Below, piece after piece: positions 33,956-64,000 of a DNA stretch of 64,000 nucleotides. Source of the DNA: Lumbricus rubellus (Eukaryota > Annelida > Clitellata > Crassiclitellata > Lumbricidae); assembly GCA_945859605.1 (NCBI GenBank), contig OX243814.1, positions 22,934,345 to 22,998,344 of the forward strand. Reading direction: 5' to 3'. The position numbers and the translations under genes are program-made. The notes beneath the pieces are model-generated. The model searched no databases, was not told the origin of the DNA, and worked only from the letters and a program-made list of their open reading frames with translations. How positions within the stretch are numbered: the stretch's first letter is position 1; each line of letters starts with the position of its first letter.

Positions 33956-34060
33956 AGCTACCATGTGTGCAATGTGTGCAAAGCACACGGGCCCACGACC
34001 TCCAGAGGCCCACAGAGATTGCTAAATTATTTATTTATCCTAATTAGTAATTCATATTAT
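33956..34060 (+). mobile_element. possible hAT-type MITE left end
   Basis: Begins CAGTGGCGTAGCTACCATG, a terminus seen in many animal hAT MITEs, followed by GTGTGCAAAGCACACGGGCCC. No matching right end or TSD was found nearby, so it is a partial copy at best. Confidence 0.4.
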
Positions 34061-35584
34061 TTTCTGACAGATGTAGGTTTTGTGAGCACACTTGCATTAG
34101 GCTATAGGCTACTTTGATACTTTACTGAATCCTGTCAACCGCCATGCTGTTGGCAAACAAAATTATAGGCATAGGCTACTGAGTCTGAACTCCTTTAAAC
34201 TACGTTTCGTCTCGAGTCATGACGGTCAAATTGCAAGATGACATTATGTTGTGTGAACGATAATAATAAAGAACAGCTTAAATACAGTTATAAATTGAGA
34301 ACATGAAACGAATCATACCGGCATAAGATTTCCATGAATTCCGCTGATTTGTTTTATTATGCAATTATGCAAGGGGTAAAGGCGTGCCTATAGACTGTGC
34401 TAACTAGGATAGGTGTGATAATATTATTGTTATTGTTATGTCCGTCTATCTGTCACATTCGTGTATTGTAATTAAATGCTTAGTGACTTAATTTAGGCCT
34501 ACCCCGCTGAAAAGGGGCTCATTTATCTTGGGAGAAAAATAATTGAAGATGACAGTATTCTGTGCTTTAAGTGAGCGCGTTCACTCAAATTAGTATAGCT
34601 TACTAGCCACCATGGAAGGTATTAAGCATTACACCTTCGTCTGACTAAACTGACTAATAATTCATGGAATATCTAATAGCACCTGCGAAATGTCGTTCAG
34701 GGACGTGTGTTCCTTGTTTTCGAAGCAGTACGGACAAACGTTGAACGAAAAGTTCGACATATCTGGAGAATTAATTACTTTAAAGCAGTAAAATTTCAGA
34801 ACTTCGTCTGCGCTACGACAAATAGATGAATGACCCTGCTCTTTAACGTATACGCTAATGTTTACCCGTAAACGTTTTATAAATATTCATAAGCTTAGTG
34901 ACGTCATATTCTAAATATTTTCATGAATATTCATGTGTGCCTCTTCAAGAGCGTTACATTAAACGTAGCGTCCGCCACCTACTGCTACCGAAAATTAAGT
35001 GTATCGGCGAATATTTTACCGTTAAAACCTTGGCTGCAAGAGGTCAGTAAGTAAGTAAATTGTATGCTGCAGATATACAATAGCAAGTAAGGAGGTGGAT
35101 TCAGACAAATGACTAACGCAAAAAACGATCCATTAGGCCACTTCGACAATAAAGCACTAGCCTACTTGACTTGCATACCGTCAATACCGGCATGTCTTTG
35201 CGCCATACCGGTATGGCATTTTATCCTGGAGAGGTGCCGGTATGCTTTCAGCCAAACTGAAGAGGTGCCGGTATGGCATACCGTCTCATACCGTCACACT
35301 TACAACCCTGTGCAGACTACATTAGGCCTATATGACTGCAGGGCTTTTCAACGTGCAGTTGTACACAAAATGTGCAGTTGCAGAAGCACTTAGGCCTATG
35401 TAGGCCTACAGTTAAAACTAGCAAAAAGGGTAATTGTCCTCCTATCGGAAGTAGCATAATTTGCCATGGATGATGGGAAAGGAAAGAAGGAGTTTTGCAG
35501 TTCTAAAAATCCTTAAAAACAGCCCGGCATGACTGGTGCTGAAATCGCTGGCACACAAACTGCTTTGCAAGCACTCATCAATCA

Positions 35585-35720
35585 CCAATCATCAATCACC
35601 ATTCACCAATCGTCATGCAATCATCAATTGTCCATGGGTTCATCGCCCGTAGGTGCTTGACACTCTTTCTATCGTCTTGCGAATTTTGTCTCTTTAATTA
35701 TCTTTCTGTGTTTATCAAAT
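35585..35720 (-). mobile_element. LINE-like 3'-end fragment with (ATC)-type tail
   Basis: ATCATCAATCACC-rich sequence followed by GTCCATGGGTTCATCGCCCG TAGGTGC resembles 57775-57840 (ATCATC run, then TGGGTTAACAACCCGTAGGTG). Likely the same LINE family's 3' end. Weak, by-eye match. Confidence 0.4.
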
Positions 35721-35805
35721 GTTGCAGTGATCTCTGTTTCCACACCATTCCACGATATGTCATCCTTCCATTCTCGGAAGGGACGTCCCCTTTTGTTCTG
35801 GACAG

Positions 35806-36010
35806 TGGCGGCGCCAGGATTTCATGTGGTTTTTTGGGGTGGGGGCTGAAGCCCATGGGCGGAGACTTGGTCCAGAAGTTGAGGGGACGAATCGCGTATG
35901 AAATTTTCCATTTTTCATTTTATCATTCGCCTAAATTTCTGACGACTTTTTTAGCAATTTAATTGGTCTGAATCTAAAAAAAGCTGACGACCTTTTTAGC
36001 CTTTGGTTTA
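35806..36010. mobile_element. partial MITE: family R end fused to hAT-type N3 end
   Basis: 35806-35852 (CAGTGGCGGCGCCAGGATTT) matches the end of repeat R copy 4 at 53190. From 35853 CATGGGCGGAGACTTGGTCC matches the left end of the MITE at 61278, including a downstream CTGACGACYTTTTTTAG motif. The right end is missing. Confidence 0.55.
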
Positions 36011-36477
36011 AATCTCAAGCAAATGTAAGCCTATTTCATTGTCTACTAGGCCTACTCGGTCGGCATCGTAAGGCCATCCGCACCTACCATGAATGCTGCA
36101 CAGAAAGAAGATCATTGATGTCATCTGGTCCTCTCTAATGTTCTATGTTGCGTGTATATTCAGAATGCATATTTGAGATGGAATATTTGAATAGCTCGCT
36201 TCAGTTATTTGCTTTGAAGCCACCTAAAGCAAAGTTAAAGGACATATAGACTTTAGTTGAGTCAATTACGTCTAAGTATAGCTTGTATACACATGTAGTG
36301 TACCGTGTACGCAGGTCTATATATAGATCCCAATATTGGGAAATAAAGTAGGCCTACACGCCAATGTCCTGTTATTAATCCAGATAAGCTTCCCAGAAAG
36401 AGAAAGGAGGATGCAGAGCGGTCACTTCAAGTCACTTGAATCTAGCCGAGGAGCAAAGATAGGCATATGGCCCACGC

Positions 36478-36800
36478 ATGCCGGCCATCCTCCTCCTCCA
36501 CCTCGTCCTCCTCCTCCACCTCGTCGGAGGCTCGACCTTCTTCTTCTTCTCCTCCTCCTCCGTCCCCTCCTCCTTCTCCTCCTCTTTCTCCTCCTCCTCT
36601 TTCTCCTCCTGCTCTTTTTCCTCCTCCTCCTCCTTCTCCTCCTCCTCCTTCTCCTCTTTCTCCTTCTTCTTATCCTCCTCCTTCTTCTCCTCCTCCTTCT
36701 CCTCTTCCTCCTCCTTCTCCTCCTCCTCCTCTTTCTCCTCCCCTCGTCCTCCGTCTCCTCCTCCGCGTCCTCCTTCTCCTCCTCCTCTTTCTCCGACGGA
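36478..36800. repeat. polypyrimidine (CCT/CTT)n tract
   Basis: About 320 bp almost entirely pyrimidine on the plus strand. It opens all six frames as poly(Pro/Ser/Leu/Arg/Glu) and is not coding. Such mirror-like purine/pyrimidine tracts can form triplex DNA. Confidence 0.95.
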
Positions 36801-36989
36801 CCAACCATAGGATATCACCATGTCAACAGATGGAAGACGAGTAATAAGCCTATGCGACAGAACATTTACGATGGATCGAGGAAGAAGACAAACTAATAAA
36901 ACGTCTGACATAATTAAACGTCTTAATCATGAGTCTTGGCTCTTGAATGGCTTACACGTCTGCGGATGTAGCAATAAGATCAGAAGCAC

Positions 36990-36995
36990 GACACC

Positions 36996-37058
<63 letters not shown>
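36990..37058. repeat. (CAA)n microsatellite
   Basis: About 22 ACA/CAA units without interruption. Confidence 0.97.
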
Positions 37059-37059
<1 letters not shown>

Positions 37060-37916
37060 TGGCTCTTTCTCTATAATAAACATGACTGATTAATTATAAT
37101 ATTAGGATAGAAGAGAATTATTTTGATAGTTAAAGTAGCCGAGAGATAGCCTAATAGAAGCAGATATCAGACACAAGCGCCACACCTCATGAGACTAAAT
37201 TGCACTGAAAGACGAAATACAACGAAGGAAACAAAATGAATCATTGTGTCAAGTATGCTACTTCAGAAGATAATGAAAATAACAGCAATTCAAAGATTTC
37301 AGAGCGGACCACTGATCCAACCTAAAATAATCAGTTCGATTGGTCATAACGATTGCATAATGTTATCATGGGCGTCCGCACCAAGGGACAAGAGGTGCAC
37401 TTGCCCCTCCCTCCATTGTAAAATCGACCCCTTATTTGTTACCACTACTTTTGGTTTCGCAAAAATTTCTTTCCAAAAACCACCAAATGATAGGGCCTAC
37501 ACGAAGTTAAACACAAATTTACATTTAGAAAGCTCTATGAAAAAGTTTCATAGTTTCATAGTTTCATAGTTTCTTGCTTTGCATTTTCAAGCTCTCTCTA
37601 AACTTGTCTAAAGTGAACCGTGGCATTCATTGCATTTTTGCCCTCTCCTGCAAAATATCTGTGGGCACCCACTGGCACCCAGATACCATAATAAAATTAT
37701 TATCTTAATGGAGTCGCTTTTTGTAGGACTGCGGGTAGTGAATTTGAGGGATCAAGCCGCCTTCACTCGAGATCTGACTAAAGGTTAGAAGCAGGGGCAC
37801 AAAGAAGAAGCTGGGGTCCAACTTCTCGCAAATCGGACACTGCGTCTATCACCATCTCGCATACGGCGTCCGAGGAGTCGACCTGTGGCTCCTCCAGTGA
37901 CCGAAGCAGGACGCTT

Positions 37917-38472
37917 TGGCGCCGCAGTTTTGGCGCCGCCGTTTTGGCGCCGCCGTTTTGGCGCCGCCGTTTCGGCGCCGCCGTTTCGGCGCCGGACGTT
38001 TAGGCGCCGGACGTTTAGGCGCCGGAATTTTTTCACGCTCATTCTAGAGTAGGCCTATAGAACTTTGATATTATAGGTAGCTGTAGGAGGTTCATTTACG
38101 CAAATTGTGAGATATATTTTGTAAAGATATCTTACGCCATTCAATAGTTATGCCCGAAATAGCTAAGAATGTATGTATAATTATGACATGTGTCGTGATG
38201 GTCGTTTATGGTCAGGTTAGGCGTCGTGAGGGTCGGTTAGGGTTAGTTATAGGGTTAATGTAACCTAGTCATTCGGTCCCTTATGGGGTACAGATTACGG
38301 TTAATTATTATACCACTGAATGAAACTTGAAAAATGAATATTAGACACAATTCGATCACTTCGTACTAATGTATTTGTAAATTGAACCGAAAAATAAGCT
38401 TGCAATTGTTATATCATTATATGGGCGCCAAAACGGCGGCGCCAAAACGGCAGCGCCGAAACGTCACGTACC
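37917..38472. repeat. element with inverted arrays of GGCGCC units
   Basis: The left end (37917-38030) has tandem units of GGCGCCGCCGTTTTGGCGCC type, changing to GGCGCCGGACGTTTA. The right end (38422-38465) has the reverse-complement form GGCGCCAAAACGGC in two to three units. Between is about 390 bp of AT-rich sequence. This may be a DNA transposon with repeated terminal motifs; class unknown. Confidence 0.6.
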
Positions 38473-39636
38473 GTTCTGTGATTAGGCTGCCCGCCGCAGT
38501 GTAGGCCCTAGTCCTACACGGGGGCGATACAGTCTCATAACTACAGAGTTGCCTACCGCCGCGGTTGTGCCTGCTTTGCGCAACGCACAAGTCGACCGAC
38601 CGAAGAAGACAGTGCTCAGCCATTTTGCATCTTCAGTTGTTTGTCTGTCGCCGAAGCAGAGAGACAGAATAAATGTAAGAATAGCCAATCAACAAAGGAA
38701 AACTATAATTATAGTAACTTCAAAGACAGACGGAGAACGTTGTTCGCCTTAGAATCTTCAATGCAGATACGTCGTCTTCTTTGTTCTTCAATTTCGCAAT
38801 AGGCTACTACACCGTGATTCAAAAAGTAGGTCAAACTGTTTTTCATTTAGCCTATCTCTAATGCCTGGTTACATATCGTGCTTAAAGTTTCCAAATATTT
38901 CGAGAATTGGACCAAGAATGGGATTCCAAAATTTCATGAGATAAAGTTGAACGGATAACAGGATATAAATCTTTCAACTAGCGCCGGTGAATAAGCTGGT
39001 CTCTTTGACGTGGCTTGTGTGGGCTCTGAGAAATTCTCGACAATTTTACATATGCCGAAATTTCAGTTTACAAACAATTTTCTGTTATATTCACAATTCT
39101 ATATAATTATATTCACTTACTGTTCATGTTACAACTCTTGTAATCAAAGACACGTAAGGTTAGCCTAATGAAATGCGTCCAGTTACAAAATGGAAATCAC
39201 TTTTGAATGACCCCAGAAACGAAGTGGGCGTTTACGAAACTCTGATAGCCTACTTTAGATTCACGCCTAAATTGACCATGTTTTCTCAAATACTTGTAAA
39301 ATCATGAACTGACTAAAATGTTAATAGATTAAATCTGGTTTTCAGATAAAGCAATATGTCTGGATTTGTGAGTTATTTCGACGACGACATGAAACGCACA
39401 ACAGATGATCTGCAGTCAACAAGATTTAAAGCCTAGGCCTATTATACAGCAGAACAAAAGTATTATTGTAGACGTGGGCAATCTGAAAGACGCTTCCTGC
39501 TGTCCTAGTGTCGAACCTTTAATCGGAGCAAAAACAGAAGAGACTGAATAAGAAGAAGACTGAAGAGGAAGACTGACTGGACTGTTGTGCAGGTTGTGGA
39601 ATTTTGCAGGTGACTCTGAGAGTCAAGACGTAAAAC
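38473..39636. other. upstream region of the TRH-receptor-like gene
   Basis: No coding exon or transposon end recognised. It should contain the GPCR promoter and 5' leader, but no convincing TATA box or start-site motif can be chosen by eye. Confidence 0.4.
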
Positions 39637-41548
39637 ATGGAGAACGATGATGTAACTGTCATCGGAGAAGCACTTCTTTTTGTCCTCACCAGCCACATGG
39701 ACAACAACGACAACAACAGCAACGACAACAACAACAACAGCAACATGACCAACATCAGTCTCAATTGGAACAACTGCTCTCTAAACAATCATCATCAGCA
39801 GCAGCAACAGTTGGATGATTGTCACCTGCAAGAGCATCAATCTCATCATGTTCCTCTGCATCAGCAGCCGGTCCTGCTGCAGACCTTTGGTGGACTTCCT
39901 CAGTACTACGGACCTCTGTACAAGATTGTCGGCAGCTTCTTTGTCTGCATCATCTTCATCGTCGGTCTGCTCGGCAACGCCATGGTCGTCTATGTTGTGT
40001 GGAGGACACGGAGCATGCGCACAACGACCAACTGCTACCTCGTGTCTCTGGCCATCGCAGACATCCTTCTGCTCGTCTCAGCGCCTCTACCGACGATCGT
40101 CGAAAACTTTCTGATCATCGATCAGTCGATGTTCGGTGGCGCCGGGGGTTGCTCGATCATGGTCTTCTGTCAATACCTGGGAGTCAATCTGTCGTCGCTG
40201 TCGATCACGGCGTTCAGTGTTGAGCGCTACATCGCCATCTGTCATCCGATGAGGGCGAGGATGCTGTGCAGCGTCAGTCGAGCGAAGCGCATCATCGCTG
40301 GTCTGTGGTCGTTTGGTGTCATCTACTGCTTGCCGTGGATCGCTCTGACGACGACCAAAACGAAGACGTTTGACGACGGAAGTGCCATCGAAACATGCGA
40401 CTTCAAGTTGCAGAGAAGCTACTATCTTACTTACTTCATGGCTGATCTCGTCATCTTCTACATGACACCCTTGCTACTGACGTGCGTTCTGTACGCACTC
40501 ATCGCTCGCATTCTCTACTCCAGCACCAGTGCTATCACCTCAGTAACCATGGCGACCAGCAGTCCCTGCTTGCCACAGAGTCCTAGATGCTGCAGCGCCT
40601 CACCCAACACAGATGAAAATACAAATGAGAGGAAGATGGAAAAGAAGAGGGAAAAGAAGAAGAAGACAGGAAGGCAGGAAGACTACAACAATGGAATGAC
40701 AAAGACCATTGTCTCGGGAAACATCGCCAAACGAAGTGCAACTAATTCACGAATTCAGGTCAATGTATACGAATTTAAAAATAATAATTGTCAACACAAA
40801 GTCTTCAGTCAATGACACATTTAAACGCTAATATTAGGCCTATGAGATTACATAAATGAGCTTTATTATTATGATAATATAGTAATAAATATTATTTGTT
40901 ATGATATTTATTAATTTGTATCATCATTACTTTTATTTATTGCCTGGAGACGTTTCATCAACTTTTGCTTGGTAATGTATGTTTACACTTAAGCCAAGAA
41001 ATCTTTCAAGATCGCATTTCTCATTGCTGTCCATGGGGATTGGGAATGCGCTGCAGCCTACGAAGCTTCGTCACGCCTTCGTGCATGTGTGAATGGCGTG
41101 TAATTAATATTATATAGATGCATGTGTAGTATTTTGTATTGTGTGGTCTGCTGTGTAGGTGACGAAGATGCTGGCTGTCGTTGTCTGCGTCTTTGCTATT
41201 CTCTGGCTTCCATACAGAGCGTACGTCGTCTACAATTCATTCGCCAGTCAACGTTTCGAGGATGTCTGGTTCCTTCTCTTCTGTCGACTCATGATCTACA
41301 CGAACAGTGCCATCAATCCCATCCTCTACAACGTCATGTCCGTCAAGTTTCGTCGATCCTTTCACCGCCTCCTCTGCTGCTGCTGCTGCTGCTGCTGCTC
41401 CCATCATCCACACCACCAACCACCACCACCGACGACGACGACGATAGGTGGCACCACATCCACAGTTGCCACAGTCGCCGCTATCGACATGCACCGCCTA
41501 CAAGATCTTCACGACGCAGGTGTCGCGAACAACAGCAGCAGCAAGTGA
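39637..41548 (+). CDS. TRHR: thyrotropin-releasing-hormone-receptor-like GPCR, two coding exons
   Basis: Exons 39637-40758 and 41159-41548; donor CAG|GTCAATG, acceptor TGTGTAG|GTG, phase 0, 503 residues. Class A landmarks: TM1 with [11 protein letters not shown] (about 97-121), TM2 [11 protein letters not shown], disulfide Cys172-Cys254, ERYIAICHP at the end of TM3 (196), TM5 with [22 protein letters not shown]6 [17 protein letters not shown] (378), TM7 NPILYNVM (427). TRH-receptor identity rests on [42 protein letters not shown] and [17 protein letters not shown]; the intron falls at a TRHR-like place just before VTKMLAVVV. It should couple a TRH-like neuropeptide to Gq signalling at the plasma membrane. 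The N-tail has N-glycosylation sites (NMT, NIS, NCS) and Asn/His/Gln runs; loop 3 is Lys-rich; the C-tail has eight consecutive Cys. Ligand is inferred. Confidence 0.93.
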
Positions 41549-41559
41549 CACAACAACAA

Positions 41560-41640
41560 CAAACAACAACAACAGCAACAAACAACAACAACAACAACAG
41601 CAACAACAACATACACTTTCGAAATGAATTAGACAACACT
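41560..41640 (+). repeat. (CAA)n-rich 3' flank of the GPCR
   Basis: Interrupted CAA/CAG repeats begin about 10 bp after the GPCR stop codon, probably within its 3' untranslated region. Confidence 0.8.
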
Positions 41641-41717
41641 ACACGATGATTCTCATCACAGGTTGTCTTTGATGACAATATTATATTCTTCGCTGCAGTT
41701 GTGTTGGCTACTGACGA

Positions 41718-41832
41718 TAGATAACAAGATAACAAGGTAACAAGATAACAAGATAACAAGATGACAAGAAAACACGATAACAAGATAACATGATAACAAG
41801 ATAACATGATAACAAGATAGCACGATAACAAG
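41718..41832. repeat. (ATAACAAG)n minisatellite
   Basis: Tandem GATAACAA units with point variants. The same unit resumes at 41972-42003 and runs into the N gap, so the gap probably lies in this repeat. Confidence 0.9.
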
Positions 41833-41849
41833 ATATTTTATTGTATTGT

Positions 41850-41960
41850 ATCTGACCATTTATAAAGCGCCTCTCGCAGCAAGAGCCTTTCAGAAGTGCT
41901 TCCAGTGCGTTCAACCCCGAGAAAAAAGGTAAGTTTTCAGACGAGAGAAAGACGAGGATA
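41850..41960 (-). mobile_element. LINE/SINE 3' stem-loop tail fragment
   Basis: ATAAAGCGCCTCTCGCAGCA ... AGAAGTGCTTCC has the same stem geometry as the LINE 3' ends elsewhere, with paired changes in the two arms. It separates the two halves of the ATAACAAG repeat. Confidence 0.55.
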
Positions 41961-42003
41961 CACTACAAGAGAGTAACAAGATAACAAGATAACAAAATAA
42001 CAA

Positions 42004-42203
42004 NNNNNNNNNNNNNNNNNNNNNNNNNNNNNNNNNNNNNNNNNNNNNNNNNNNNNNNNNNNNNNNNNNNNNNNNNNNNNNNNNNNNNNNNNNNNNNNNN
42101 NNNNNNNNNNNNNNNNNNNNNNNNNNNNNNNNNNNNNNNNNNNNNNNNNNNNNNNNNNNNNNNNNNNNNNNNNNNNNNNNNNNNNNNNNNNNNNNNNNNN
42201 NNN
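42004..42203. other. assembly gap, 200 N
   Basis: Exactly 200 undetermined bases, a conventional placeholder length. It interrupts the Trk kinase exon on its right and a satellite on its left, so the real size is probably larger. Confidence 0.99.
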
Positions 42204-63816
<21,613 letters not shown>

Positions 63817-64000
63817 CTGTATGCATAAAAAATTGCATTGCATTCATTAACAAATCATCCGAAGGTTTAAGCAACGTCGTCACTTTTAACTCAGATTTAA
63901 ATGTGAAGAATACTCGCTGTATAGTCTTGTTTAACAATTTAGCTTAAACCTGTGATTAGGCCAATCACTTCATCAAAATTATTCATTTCGACGTAAATTA

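Larger units (their letters stand above)
29189..34969 (-). mobile_element. complete Mutator-like element (MULE), nested in the hAT
   Basis: A 5781-bp element flanked by a perfect 9-bp TSD GTCCGCCAC (29180-29188 and 34970-34978), the length made by MULEs. The terminal inverted repeats start GCAACATTTAATG (left) and GCTACGTTTAATG (right, reverse complement). They then share GTAACGCTCTTGAAGAGGC and CACACATGAATATTCATGAA, about 48 of 50 positions identical. An intact transposase gene lies inside on the minus strand. The clean TSD, matching ends and open frame suggest a recent insertion. Confidence 0.92.
24904..35310 (-). mobile_element. hAT transposon with OTU-transposase gene, interrupted by a MULE
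   Basis: The ends are CAGGGATGTAAGTGG (left) and, reverse-complemented, CAGGGTTGTAAGTGTGACGG (right); both continue into CCGGTATGG-type subterminal motifs. A perfect 8-bp TSD TGCAGACT sits at 24896-24903 and 35311-35318, although the ends are 10.4 kb apart. Removing the nested MULE with one of its TSDs (29189-34978) leaves about 4.6 kb, a normal hAT size. The transposase gene (28197 to 25398, minus strand) lies inside. The perfect 8-bp match plus hAT termini plus a hAT-type transposase in between are mutually supporting. Confidence 0.88.

Noticed and set aside
36336..36911. Reading frames of poly-Leu, poly-Pro, poly-Arg or poly-Glu
   Set aside because: Created by the pyrimidine tract; no domain, and four frames overlap equally.
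41122..41649. 175-codon frame with Ser/Gln/Thr/Asn runs over the second GPCR exon
   Set aside because: Out of frame with the seven-transmembrane protein; the VTKMLAVVV frame with its splice acceptor is correct.

Overview
This is metazoan nuclear DNA: split genes with GT-AG introns, dense interspersed repeats from nearly every eukaryotic transposon class, long microsatellites and one 200-N assembly gap. The host genes (an LRR/Ig Trk-type neurotrophin receptor, a TRH-receptor-like GPCR and an animal glycoside hydrolase family 3 enzyme) point to a bilaterian invertebrate, probably marine (lophotrochozoan, ambulacrarian or cephalochordate). I cannot name the species. The palindrome TAGGCCTA and fragments of it are conspicuously common throughout.

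Layout. 1-8 kb: a broken CR1/L2-like LINE, a TATG microsatellite, two copies of an unclassified dispersed repeat, and three hAT-type MITEs with readable 8-bp target-site duplications (TSDs). 8.1-21.5 kb, plus strand: a complete ten-exon GH3 beta-xylosidase/beta-glucosidase-like gene whose introns hold a 2.5-kb DNA transposon with a decayed transposase, a 405-bp foldback MITE, a Helitron-like element, tRNA-derived SINEs, LINE tails, a piggyBac-like MITE and a minisatellite. 22.1-23.0 kb: a 34-bp minisatellite. 24.9-35.3 kb: one hAT transposon (perfect 8-bp TSD) encoding a broken OTU-protease/hAT-transposase fusion on the minus strand, and nested inside it a complete 5.8-kb Mutator-like element (MULE) with near-identical inverted repeats, a perfect 9-bp TSD and an intact 846-codon transposase with a SWIM zinc finger. 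36-39 kb: pyrimidine tract and simple repeats. 39.6-41.5 kb, plus strand: a two-coding-exon TRH-receptor-like GPCR. 42.2-63.8 kb, minus strand: a Trk receptor gene, convergent with the GPCR; ten exons are recognisable (three LRR exons, a Cys/Asp-rich exon, two Ig exons, stalk, transmembrane exon, a 19-nt microexon, start of the kinase). The kinase runs into the assembly gap and the 5' exons lie beyond the window.

The host genes are not an operon and need not act together. The GH3 protein is a secreted or lysosomal glycosidase; the GPCR and Trk receptor are neuroendocrine and neurotrophic membrane receptors. The strongest unusual signals are the nested hAT-OTU/MULE pair with both sets of TSDs, a LINE 3'-end stem-loop shared with at least one tRNA-derived SINE, simple-repeat invasion of receptor coding exons, and a MITE carrying a TGGCA satellite that ends 16 bp from a Trk splice donor.
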